Origin: Streptacidiphilus sp. 4-A2
GTDB lineage: Bacteria > Actinomycetota > Actinomycetes > Streptomycetales > Streptomycetaceae
Assembly: GCA_014284505.1 (NCBI GenBank)
Contig: JAAFYY010000001.1
Coordinates: 2,108,001-2,172,000, forward strand
DNA length: 64,000 nucleotides
Direction of reading: 5' to 3'
Of the stretch, positions 53,764-62,532 are shown one piece after another; positions within the stretch are counted from its first letter, which is position 1; each line of letters starts with the position of its first letter. Made by a program: the position numbers and the translations under genes. The notes beneath the pieces are model-generated. The model did no database searches. It was given only the letters and a program-made list of their open reading frames with translations, and was not told the DNA's origin.

Positions 53764-53781
53764 TCAGTGGCTGTAATCCAT
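53764..53781 (-). CDS. 18-bp pentapeptide gene (MDYSH), candidate minimal RiPP precursor
   Basis: ATG GAT TAC AGC CAC TGA, followed directly by a second TGA, encodes Met-Asp-Tyr-Ser-His. AAAGGAG stands 8 nt upstream, one of the best ribosome sites in the window, and a perfect palindrome follows. M-x-Y-x-H is the form of biarylitide precursors (18-bp bytA-type genes), in which a P450 joins Tyr and His side chains and the tripeptide Y-x-H is released. Here a P450 gene lies immediately upstream on the same strand. Differences: known precursors usually have Arg at position 2 and precede the P450. It could instead be a leader or regulatory peptide, but no other function fits the sequence as well. 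Confidence 0.65.
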   Translation of the reverse strand: MDYSH

Positions 53782-53789
53782 GGCGGATA

Positions 53790-53796
53790 CTCCTTT
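53790..53796 (-). promoter_or_regulatory. Ribosome-binding site that defines the pentapeptide start
   Basis: AAAGGAG on the minus strand, 8 nt before the ATG at 53781. No open frame other than the five codons uses it: the downstream membrane-protein gene has its own site beyond the palindrome. This argues that the five-codon frame is translated. Confidence 0.7.
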
Positions 53797-53915
53797 CGTG
53801 CGACTGGGTACAGGGCACGGGAATTCAACGGGGCAGAATTACCCCGCAATCGATTCCCGCGGTATGAGGGGGCGTCAGCAATCGCGGCGCAGGTGCGCCG
53901 GGATGGTTCCCCGGT

Positions 53916-55091
53916 CTAACGACCTGTTCGGCCGTCGAGCGAAACAGGGAAGACGCCGATGGTGCGCACAGTGGCGGTTCTCCGGCGAGTCGGACTGCCA
54001 GCCATTCGCAAGGGCGCAGGCAGTTCCACCAGGCTTTCGACCAGCGCCCTCACGGCTATCTGCCCGAACATCGAGCCCAGGCAGGCGTGCGGGCCCCAGC
54101 CGAAGCCCAGGTGCCGATTGGGCTTCCGATCCAGGACGAGCTCGTCGGGCCGGTCGAACTGCTCCGGGTCGCGGTTGGCGGAGGCGAGGAGAGCGACAAC
54201 CGTCTGCCCTCGCTCGATCGTGATGCCGCCGATCTTCGTCCTGCTCACCGCAACCCGGCTGGTCGCCTGGGCCGGCCCGTCAAAGCGGATGAGCTCGTCG
54301 GTGCCGCTGGCAAGGAGACTGCTGTCCTTGAGCAGCTCGAATGCCTCGGGATGCTGGAAAAGAGTCAGGAGGACGTTTCCCGCGGTAGCATAGAGGGTTC
54401 CGAAACTGGCGTTGAACACCGTTCCCACAGTGTTGCGCACATAGTGTTCCGGAATTTCATCGCGTTTGGCGTCCTGCTGGAGACCTGCCAGTCCTCCGTC
54501 CACCCCGGCGCCATCGAACCACTGGTCGACCAGCTTGATGAGCTTCTTCCGTGCCAGGTCGCCCGACTCTACGGCCTCCGGGCGCAGCCCCGCGTCCATG
54601 CGCTGCGCGAGCCAGTCGGAAATGTCGACGTACTCCGCCAGATCCGGCTCGGGCACGCCCAGCAGCTGTGAGGTCATGGTCAGCGCGACCGGCGCCGCGA
54701 TCTCCAGCATGAAGTCGAACCTGGGTCGGTCCGCAAGGCTTTCCAGCAATGCCAGGATCTGCCGGCGAGCCGCGGAAGCGACGGAATCCAGGTCCTGCCG
54801 GCGCAGTGCATTGGTAAAGACTTCGCAAGGGCGCCTGGTCCGGGGGTCCAGTGACTGAATATTCTGCTGGAACTCCGGAACCTCTATTCCCAGCCGCCCC
54901 CGGTCCCTGGCGAAAACCTCATGATCGCGGAGCACTTCACGGCAGTCATGATATCCGGCCAGTACCCATGACTTCATCTGCTCGTGCCAGAATACCGGAG
55001 AATTCTTGCGCAACTGCCGGTAGAAGGAATAGGGGTTTTCCAGCGTATCGGGGTCTAGTGGATCGTAGTGGACCACCGCCGCTCCCTTCAT
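53916..55091 (-). CDS. Cytochrome P450, candidate peptide-crosslinking enzyme
   Basis: 391 residues, intact, from ATG 55091, with no Shine-Dalgarno but a strong promoter close by. Heme loop 'FGWGPHACLGSMFGQIA'; ExxR in 'GTDELIRFDGP'. The I-helix reads 'FNASFGTLYATAG': against A-G-x-D/E-T the acid is Gly and the Thr is kept. Loss of the acid is consistent with radical crosslinking rather than ordinary hydroxylation, but does not prove it. It lies 134 bp before the MDYSH gene on the same strand, which makes it the candidate Tyr-His crosslinking enzyme, as in biarylitide clusters. It could instead act on a carrier-bound amino acid from the adjacent NRPS. Confidence 0.85.
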   Translation of the reverse strand: MKGAAVVHYDPLDPDTLENPYSFYRQLRKNSPVFWHEQMKSWVLAGYHDCREVLRDHEVFARDRGRLGIEVPEFQQNIQSLDPRTRRPCEVFTNALRRQDLDSVASAARRQILALLESLADRPRFDFMLEIAAPVALTMTSQLLGVPEPDLAEYVDISDWLAQRMDAGLRPEAVESGDLARKKLIKLVDQWFDGAGVDGGLAGLQQDAKRDEIPEHYVRNTVGTVFNASFGTLYATAGNVLLTLFQHPEAFELLKDSSLLASGTDELIRFDGPAQATSRVAVSRTKIGGITIERGQTVVALLASANRDPEQFDRPDELVLDRKPNRHLGFGWGPHACLGSMFGQIAVRALVESLVELPAPLRMAGSPTRRRTATVRTIGVFPVSLDGRTGR

Positions 55092-55100
55092 AGGATAGAG

Positions 55101-55128
55101 ATTATCTTGGACTGTTCGAACACGTCAA
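55101..55128 (-). promoter_or_regulatory. Near-consensus promoter giving a leaderless or near-leaderless P450 mRNA
   Basis: On the minus strand TTGACG (55123-55128) and GATAAT (55101-55106) are separated by 16 bp. The -10 box ends 9 nt before the ATG at 55091, so transcription should start at or a few bases before the start codon. This agrees with the absence of a Shine-Dalgarno. Confidence 0.6.
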
Positions 55129-55142
55129 GGCCAGAATGGTAA

Positions 55143-56398
55143 TCATGCCGAGCAGATGGCCGTGCCCAACGACCCGTCGTTCACCCGGTGGAACAGGTCG
55201 GACAATAGAATCCCGCTCCTCATAAGGCCGTCGTGGCAGAAGCCTTCGGTTATGAGGAGTTGCGTGCTGCCGACCACCGAAGCTGTTCGCCGCTGTAGCT
55301 CCAGCGGCGTATACAGGTCCTCCGCATACGCCAGGGCGACCAACGGCACCTTATTGGCAGCCAGGACTTCCGAGTCGTACAGATCCGGATAGTCGGTGGC
55401 TTCCGCGAGCAGGTCCGCCACCTCTCTGAACGGTTTGAGGTGGGAAATTTCCTGGAACATCCACGGAAACATCATCTCGCCGAAAAGCAGCAGGGGATCG
55501 GCATCGTCGGCAAACTCAGGAAGCGCCGCAAGCGCGCGGTGTGCTGCCCACCTGGTGCTGTATCCCTTTCTGGCATAGACGAACTCCTGCATCGCGAAAA
55601 GCACCCTGTCCACGAATCCGGTGTGGGCGAGCACTGCCTGAAGAAAGCCGTCCGAGATCCCGGTGTCGTCCCACGCGTCCTCGATGAGCTTGTGCACCCG
55701 TTCGAAGCCGTTTGCTCATACCGAGGTTCCGGCCCAGTAGTCGCAGCCGCCGACTGGTCAGTCGTCTCCGTCCGGCAGCCGGACGTCGTGGGTGTCGAGG
55801 TGATCCGAACCGCCGGACGGCCTGGGCGTCGTTCGGATATTCCGCGTAGTACGCCGGTTCTCTGACGTAGCAGGTGTGTGTGAAGACCTCCTCGGCGGTC
55901 GCGTCCAGCCCGGGGAGTCCGCCGGAGACGAAAGCCGCACGCAGTCCCTGGGGAGCCACCGACAGGTAGGTCAGTGCGATGAACCCCCCGTAGCTCTGCC
56001 CGAGGAGCGACCACCGGCGGCCGCCGGCGACCCGCGCGCGCAGTATCTCAGCATCGCGACGATCCTGTAGTACCGCAGGCGCGCTGCCAGTTCCCGGCGC
56101 CTGCTTCCGTTGACTGCGCGGTGACGGGGGAGCTGCGACCGCAGCCGCGTTGGTCCATCAGCAGCACACGGTGTCCTTCCAGGGCCGCGCTCAGCCAACC
56201 GGTGGCGGCGGCCGGCCTGGGTGACGGTCCCCCCGGTCCTCCCTGGAGGAACAGCAGCCATGGCAGATCGTCGTGCTCGTGTTCGGCGGCTACGACCTCC
56301 TGGGCGAATACCTCGATGACCAGGCCATCCGGTCGTCCGTGGTCAAGGGGGACCATGATCCGGTGGTCCCGAAGGATGATGTCGGAGTGGACGGTCAC
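55143..56398 (-). CDS. Proline-iminopeptidase-like alpha/beta hydrolase (S33)
   Basis: GTG 56398 overlaps the NRPS stop (GTGA). 'DLPWLLFLQGGPGGPSPRP' is the oxyanion-loop motif of actinomycete prolyl aminopeptidase-like enzymes. The nucleophile elbow is 'LLGQSYGGF', an Asp lies in 'ALAYAEDLYTPLE' and the catalytic His in 'TEGFCHDGLM'. These enzymes remove N-terminal residues from short peptides or hydrolyse small amides. Several frameshifts between 56100 and 55690 scramble the middle; about 418 residues. Between NRPS and P450/pentapeptide genes, it could trim the N-terminal Met-Asp of the MDYSH peptide (inference). Confidence 0.82.
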
Positions 56399-59300
56399 CA
56401 CGCCTTCGAGGCGCGACGGGTACGTGCGCAGCAGATCTCGGCCCCTTTCACGATCGGTGTCCGAGACGTCCGGTCCGGCCCGGTGGGACGGGAGCTCCTG
56501 CCGGGCGGAAGGGTGCCTGGCTGTGAGGTGTCCGAGCTGCGGTGACAGCTCCTCCTCCACACAGCGAGGAAGGGGGTCAGGTCGTTCGCCTCGCCCTTCT
56601 CCAGAGTCTCGAGAAGCGCGCGCCGCCATTGCCGGTAGGGCACGACGTCGACCGAGCGCCCGGTCGAGCGGATGTCGGAGACCATTTCCCGCCAGGTCAC
56701 CGGAGGACCTGTGACGACGTCACAGACCTCGTCCTGCCACTGGCCGCTCAGCGCGGTGTGCACCACGACCTCGGCCAACAGGTCTGCCGGCGTCACCGGC
56801 AGCAGCAAGTCGAGATCCGGCGCCGTCCGGAGGAGGAGACAGGTCTTGACCAGGGCCGCCAGGAAATCGTCGCCGAGTTCCATGGTCTGCCGCTGGACGG
56901 CGACGACCTGTCCTATCCGGTACGTAAGAGTGGGAATCCCCCTGGCCGCTGCTTCACGCATGTAGCTCTCGCCCAGCCACTTGCTCTGCTGAAGGCCGCC
57001 GACGAGCGACGCGGCGGACCGGGCAAGGTCCTCCGGCGAGCCTGGCGGCTCGCTGTCCCCGGCGGGCGCCTCCGACCGCCCGAGGGCCCGCAGTGACAGG
57101 AAATGGACCGGCTTGACCACCTCGGTGGCAGCGAACCGGAGCACCTCCTGCGTGCCGAGAATGTTGACCGGGACCAGCTGCTCGAACGATGCCTTGTGAT
57201 CGAAACACTCCCCTTCGTGGATGATCACGTCGATCGTGCGGCTGAGCTGGTGATACAGCGGTGCTTCCAGGCCGAGGTTCGGCAATGCCGGGTCACCTGT
57301 CACAGTGCGGATGCGCTCGCCGTCCCCGGGCCGCCACAGCTCGAAGCGCTGCATTCGGGCGCGAAGATGCTGCATGGTGCGACTGTGGTCCGCCGGCCGC
57401 GCGAGCACGTGCACGGCCGCATCCGACTGATCCAGCAACGCCCGGACCAGGAACACCCCCGCAGTGCTCGCTCCCTCGGTGACGAGTATGTTCCGATACG
57501 GCGGCCCGGCCGGTTCGCGGAGGCCTGTCGGACGGATCCCGGGCGGCAAGGCAGCGAACGCCGCCGGCCTGCTCTGCTCCGCCGACACTCGGGCGCCGTC
57601 CACGCCGCGGGCATCCGAGGAATCCCCGCCGGTCAGCCTGACCAGATGACGCACGGTCGGCCGCTGGAAGAACTGCTCGAGGTCGAAGGGCACGCCGCTC
57701 TCGGCGACCCACCGGGCGGCCATCCGGACCGCTATCAGGGAGGTGCCACCCAGGTTGAAGAAGTCGACATCGGGGCCACCTGCTTGCGGCCCAGCAATTC
57801 CGCCCACAGGGCGCAGGCGGCGGCCTCGGCCGGCGTCGCGGGCAGGGGTTGATCGACCTGGCCGGCCAGCCGTTCCTCCCCAGCGTCCACGGTGTTCAAC
57901 GCGGCGCGGTCGACTTTGCCGTTCGGCAGTGGGCAGACGGTCCAACAGGACCATCCGCGTCGGCACCATGACTTCGAGCAGGCGCTCCCGTGCGAACCGG
58001 CGTAGCTCGGTTCGCAGGGCATCCGGGTGCATCATTCCCGACGGGACGCCTGAAGAGGTCGCCTGTTCCGTCGAAGACGGGGCGTGTTGTCCAGGCCTCG
58101 CGCAGACATAGGCCACCAATTCGTCGCCGCGTTCGTGGTGTTGCGACATGACGACAGCGGCCGCTTCGACCTGTGGGTGCTCGGACAGCACGCCTTCGAT
58201 CTCGTCCAGTTCGATCCGGTGACCACGCACCTTCACCTGACGGTCGTTGCGCCCGAGGAAGTCCAACGTCCCGTCCTCGCGCCATCGCACCCGATCGCCG
58301 CTCAGGTAGTAGCGGCCGGCCGACGAGTCCGCATGGCGGACGAAGCGTTCACGATCCAGCTCCGGGCGCCGGAAGTAGCCCTGAGCCACCCCTCGGCCTC
58401 CGATCCACAGCTCGCCGGCCACGCCCACGCAGGCATCGTTGCCAAGGCCGTCCACGACCCTGACGACCGTATGAGCAAGTGGGCGTCCGATCGGAGGTGG
58501 CGACACGGGGGCACCGTCGTGGTCGAGTTGGTTGGCCAGGGACCAGATCGTCGTCTCAGTCGGGCCGTACATGTTCAGGATGCGAACGCCTGGCAGGGCA
58601 TCAACAAGGTCCCCGGCAAGCCCGATGGTCAGAGCCTCGCCACCGACGAGCAGTGTCTCCAAGCCGCGCAGCGCTTCAAGCGCCGCCGGCTGGGCGGCCA
58701 CAGCCGTGAGGAACGACGGCGTTGCTTGAAGGAGGCTCGGCCGGAATCGGCCGACCAGGTCCGTCAGGGAGTTGTTCCCGTGTGCGAGCCTCTCGATCAT
58801 GCGCTCCGGACAGATGACCGTACAGGCCCCCCGCACCAGTGGCCACAGGATTTCCAGAACGGAGATGTCGAAGGAGACGCTGGTGAGCGCCAGCACCCGG
58901 TCGTCGGGCGACAGGCCGATCGCGTGGTCCATCGCGAGGAAGAAGTTCAGCAGGTTGCCGTGCCCGACGACCGTGCCCTTCGGGTGTCCCGTCGAGCCGG
59001 AGGTGTAGATGACGTACGCGGCGTCCTGGCTGGCGATGTCGCCCTGTCGGAGAGCCGTGCCCGTCGGCACGGCGGCCGGTCGACCATCAGCCAGGAAGAC
59101 CGTCGGGGCCTGCACCTCAAGGGGCTTGGCAGCCGGCTCGGCGATGATGCACCGCAGATCCGCGTCCCGGGCGATGAACTCCAGGCGCGCTGAGGGAAAG
59201 TCAGGATCCAACGGTACGTAGGCGGCACCGATCGCCATTGCCGCAAGGAGGCCCACCACGAGATCGACGCTGCGGTGAACGTGCACGCCGACCCGGTGCC

Positions 59301-60270
59301 CTCGGTCCACCCCCACGGCTCGCAGACGATGAGCGACCGTGAGGATCCTGCGATCGAGTTCCGCGTAACTCACCGACTCGTCGGTGTCGCAGACGGCGGT
59401 GGCATGCGGCTGCCTGTTCATCTGCTCGCGGAAGAGGGTGTACACATCAGTGAACGCCGTCCCTTGCGGGAGCGGACCGACGCACCACTTCGTCAGGTTC
59501 TCCCGGTCACCGGCGCTGCGGAGATCTGCACGGGCAGCCACCGCTGCCGGAGCGGCCACCAGGTTTGCCAGCGCCTGCTCGTAGTAGCCGGTCGCCCGCG
59601 TGGAAATCGACGGGTGCACCTGGCCCGGGTCACAGACGACGTCGAGAAGGAGGAGCCGGGACGCATGGTCATGGACGATGCGCACCCTCAACGGGACGCC
59701 GGCCGGTTCTCGCGGCGCTTGCCGATGGTCGGCCTGGGCGTCCGTGCTTTGCTGTGTCCCACCGACGCTCAGGTGACTGTCGAGAACGACGTGCGGCATG
59801 GCGTCCGACACGCGTTCAGCGGAGAGGTGGGCGTGGGGTTCGGCTGCCTTCTCCCAACAGAGCACCTCACGGGCCAGGTCGAGCCACGACTTTCCGGTCA
59901 GGTCGACACGCATCGGCAGGGGACTCGGCGAGGCGCCTGTCGCACGGCCCTTCCCTGCTCCGGTGACGGCAGTCACAACCTCAGCGCTCGATGTCAGGGA
60001 TCCCAGCACGCGCAGGTGAGCCGCGACGAGGAGAACCCGCAACGGGAGTCCGTGATGATCTGCCAGGTGGTAGAGGGCACTGCTGATCGCGTCCGGCACA
60101 GCGACGGGGCCCTGTGAAACAGGGCTCCATGCGCTGCCCGGGCGCACTGCTCCAGGAAGGGGAGAGGCATCGGCCCCCGCCATCACCGAGCGCCAGAACT
60201 CCAGGTGAGCTTCGTCCTGGGACGAGTCGTGCCGACCGGGGCAGACCGGATCCTTGGTGAAATTTGCCAT
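56395..60270 (-). CDS. NRPS: half-C, A (glycine-like), PCP, degenerate reductase
   Basis: ATG 60270 ('MANFTKDPVCPGRHDSSQDE'). The first 280 residues match only the C-lobe of a C domain; no HHxxxDG is present. A domain: '[14 protein letters not shown]', 'NMYGPTETTIW', A10 'LPNGKVDRAAL' (after a frameshift). Pocket residues by eye D-I-L-Q-L-G-M-I-W match the known glycine code. PCP 'VDFFNLGGTSLIAVR'. The reductase-like end has 'NILVTEGASTAGVFLV' instead of TGATGFLG, and 'GGLQQSKWLGE' where YxxxK should be, so Tyr is Leu; the upstream Ser/Thr motif is also lost. It should be redox-inactive. Compensating frameshifts near 57930 and 57775; the last 50 codons are uncertain. About 1290 residues. Confidence 0.88.
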   Translation of the reverse strand: MANFTKDPVCPGRHDSSQDEAHLEFWRSVMAGADASPLPGAVRPGSAWSPVSQGPVAVPDAISSALYHLADHHGLPLRVLLVAAHLRVLGSLTSSAEVVTAVTGAGKGRATGASPSPLPMRVDLTGKSWLDLAREVLCWEKAAEPHAHLSAERVSDAMPHVVLDSHLSVGGTQQSTDAQADHRQAPREPAGVPLRVRIVHDHASRLLLLDVVCDPGQVHPSISTRATGYYEQALANLVAAPAAVAARADLRSAGDRENLTKWCVGPLPQGTAFTDVYTLFREQMNRQPHATAVCDTDESVSYAELDRRILTVAHRLRAVGVDRGHRVGVHVHRSVDLVVGLLAAMAIGAAYVPLDPDFPSARLEFIARDADLRCIIAEPAAKPLEVQAPTVFLADGRPAAVPTGTALRQGDIASQDAAYVIYTSGSTGHPKGTVVGHGNLLNFFLAMDHAIGLSPDDRVLALTSVSFDISVLEILWPLVRGACTVICPERMIERLAHGNNSLTDLVGRFRPSLLQATPSFLTAVAAQPAALEALRGLETLLVGGEALTIGLAGDLVDALPGVRILNMYGPTETTIWSLANQLDHDGAPVSPPPIGRPLAHTVVRVVDGLGNDACVGVAGELWIGGRGVAQGYFRRPELDRERFVRHADSSAGRYYLSGDRVRWREDGTLDFLGRNDRQVKVRGHRIELDEIEGVLSEHPQVEAAAVVMSQHHERGDELVAYVCARPGQHAPSSTEQATSSGVPSGMMHPDALRTELRRFARERLLEVMVPTRMVLLDRLPTAERQSRPRRVEHRGRWGGTAGRPGRSTPARDAGRGRRLRPVGGIAGPQAGGPDVDFFNLGGTSLIAVRMAARWVAESGVPFDLEQFFQRPTVRHLVRLTGGDSSDARGVDGARVSAEQSRPAAFAALPPGIRPTGLREPAGPPYRNILVTEGASTAGVFLVRALLDQSDAAVHVLARPADHSRTMQHLRARMQRFELWRPGDGERIRTVTGDPALPNLGLEAPLYHQLSRTIDVIIHEGECFDHKASFEQLVPVNILGTQEVLRFAATEVVKPVHFLSLRALGRSEAPAGDSEPPGSPEDLARSAASLVGGLQQSKWLGESYMREAAARGIPTLTYRIGQVVAVQRQTMELGDDFLAALVKTCLLLRTAPDLDLLLPVTPADLLAEVVVHTALSGQWQDEVCDVVTGPPVTWREMVSDIRSTGRSVDVVPYRQWRRALLETLEKGEANDLTPFLAVWRRSCHRSSDTSQPGTLPPGRSSRPTGPDRTSRTPIVKGAEICCARTRRASKAW

Positions 60271-60362
60271 GAGACTGCTCGGTCCTCTCCGCCGGGACTC
60301 GCCGGAATGATAGAGATTCGGTTCGAAGCGCATTTTTTCGCCCTAGGTGATGGACGATCTCT

Positions 60363-61759
60363 TCAGGCCACGACAGGAGAGGCAGAAGAATCGGGTGCCT
60401 GCTCGGCGGCGGCCTGCTGTTGATTGTTCCCGGCAATCTCCGGGGCATCGAGCGCCGGAAGAGTGGAACGGCCACCCCCGTGGTGATGACGGCCACCAGG
60501 ACCAGGACGGAGAAAATCTTCTGGGAGATGATGTGCTGGGCAAGCCCGATGTTGATGAAGATGAGGATCATCAGGCCGCGTGCGTTCATGAGCGCGCCCA
60601 GTGACCAGGATTCCCGCCAGGAAAGTCCAACTGCTCTCGCGGCAAGTCCACAGCCGAGGTACTTTCCTGCGAATCCTGCTCCCAGTGTGGCCAGCAGGGC
60701 GAGAAGCATCTCCGGCCGGGTGAATCCGGACAGTACGGTATTAAGGCCGGAGAACGCGAAGAAGACGGGCACCAGGAAGGTGCTGACGAAATCCATCATG
60801 CGGCCGTGCAGGGCTTCCCGGAACTCCGGGTTCCTGGGCATGGCGACTCCCGCGATGAATCCCCCGAAGACCGAGTAGATACCGATCCAATCGGTGAACC
60901 ACCCCGCACCCAGAACGATCAGGGCGACGAGGTACATCTGGCCCGGCTCGACGTTGCCGGTACGAGCCACTCGCGCGCCCATCGGCCGCAGCAGCGGGGC
61001 CACGACAAGCAGCATCACTGCGGCGAACAGAGCACCCAGCGCGAGGGTTCGCGCCGCAGCGGCCGGCCCGCTGCCTGCATGGACGGCAGTGAGGAACGCC
61101 AGGAAGCACCAGGCGACGGCATCGTCGACTGCGGCGGCCAACAAGGCCAGCTTGCCGATCCTGGAGTTCTCGATCCGCCGTTCGTAGAGGATCCTGGCCA
61201 GCATGGGGAAAGCGGTGACGGACAATGCCCCGCCCACGAACAGCGCGAACATCGCTGGAGAGACGTCGGGTGGGGACAACTGCCGATAGACGACCAGCCC
61301 TGCCCCGGCGCCCAGCAGCAGGGAGGGTGCGACACCCGAGACCGCCAGAACGGCAGCGCGACGAGCTTCGCCGCCACGTGCTTCGCCACCGCCGATGCCG
61401 TCCGCCCGGGAGTCAAATCCCACTCCGACCAGAAACATATAGAGAGTCAGGCCGAGCGTGCTCAGCATATATAGCGCGGGTTTGACATCGGCGGGGAACA
61501 GGACGTGCTCCGCGCGGGGTGCGAGCTGCCCCAGCAGTGTCGGACCGAGCAATACTCCGGCGATCATCTCGCCCAGCACTCGTGGCTGCTTGACGGCCAG
61601 AGCCAGCCGGCCGCAGAGTGCCGAAGCCAGGAGTATGGCCAGAAGTGCCACTAGTACCTTGAGCGTAAAATGGAGATTTGGGTCGACGGGCAGTGCAAGT
61701 TGCCGCTGATTCGACCGAACACCAATCAACACGATGTCCCCCATACGGTTGCGATTCAT
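60363..61759 (-). CDS. CPA2/Kef-type cation/proton antiporter
   Basis: ATG 61759 with GGAG 3 nt upstream; ATG 61744 is an alternative. About 12-13 membrane segments with family motifs 'PRVLGEMIAGVLLGPTLLGQ', 'LARILYERRIENSRIGKLAL', 'AAAVDDAVAWCFLAFLTAV' (conserved D-D) and 'GALMNARGLMILIFINIGL'. It exchanges Na+ or K+ for H+. A frameshift near 60430 hides the natural end ('ASPVVA', stop at 60363). About 465 residues. First gene of the collinear cluster B set; related antiporters occur in several biosynthetic clusters, possibly for self-protection. Confidence 0.85.
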
Positions 61760-62532
61760 ATCTCCACAGCCTTGTCGCCCTGCGGGTCGCCCGCAACCAT
61801 GTACACAGTGCCACGGCCGCCCGGGCCGACTCCAGCCGCGAAAGTCGGTCGACTCACCGCCTCACCCGACAATTCTTCTGCATCGAATTCACGGTCCACA
61901 GGGCCGGCCCTGGTCGCAGGATCGGAATCCATTCCCCCCGGGGCGGGCGCCGAAGATCTGAGTTCTCGGATCCACGGGACCGATGATCACGGAGCTTCCT
62001 TTCCGGCTGACTTGTTCGCGGCCCCGGCCGAGCAGGACGGGCCTGATCAGGCCCACCTCCGCCCGGGCCGACCCAGGTCGACGCTGGAGACCAGGGATGG
62101 CAACGGGAGCGCCGCTCCACGTGGGCCGCGCTGTGTAGAAACAGAATTGCGAGGCGTCCTATCCGTTTCCTACTCGATCTCTAATCGAGGAGCGTCCGCA
62201 CAGCTCCGCGACTTGCAGAGGGGACAAAACAGGAGATCAGTGGTGAAACCGACGAGCAGGTCTTGCGCCTGCCGAGAATGGCATCCGCGCAGGGTGGTGC
62301 TTGCGAGGGGCGACACCCCGTTGCTCATCTTCGGCAATCCGCGCGCCGGCGCCCCGGCGTCGGACAGTGACTCCTCGCCGCCTCCAGCCACTCGGGTCAC
62401 GAGCAGCCTTCCGGCGTGTCTGCCGCCGGGCGTGCCAGCCCGCGACACTGCCTCCGGCCCCGTTGCGGCCCGGCCGGCCTCACCGTCACCAGGCCGCCGA
62501 ACAGGACGTACGAAGAACTCTCGCGCGGGTAA
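61760..62532. other. Gene-free stretch upstream of the cluster B set
   Basis: No open frame here has consistent coding bias. It should contain the promoter of the antiporter gene. A 6-bp inverted repeat CTCGAT-CTCTA-ATCGAG lies at 62173-62189 in an A+T-richer patch and could be an operator. A GTG at 62242 with AGGAG upstream opens a frame containing 'DTPLLIFGNPRAG', reminiscent of DUF302 proteins, but the rest does not match; it may be a remnant. Confidence 0.45.

Noticed and set aside
53838-53858. Small inverted repeat CGGGG-N8-CCCCG between P450 and pentapeptide genes
   Set aside because: Only 5 bp of stem, common by chance in this base composition; not reported as a terminator.
56395-60270. 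Peptide aldehyde release by the cluster B NRPS
   Set aside because: First assumed because a reductase domain is present, then dropped because the Tyr of YxxxK and the nucleotide-binding glycines are missing.
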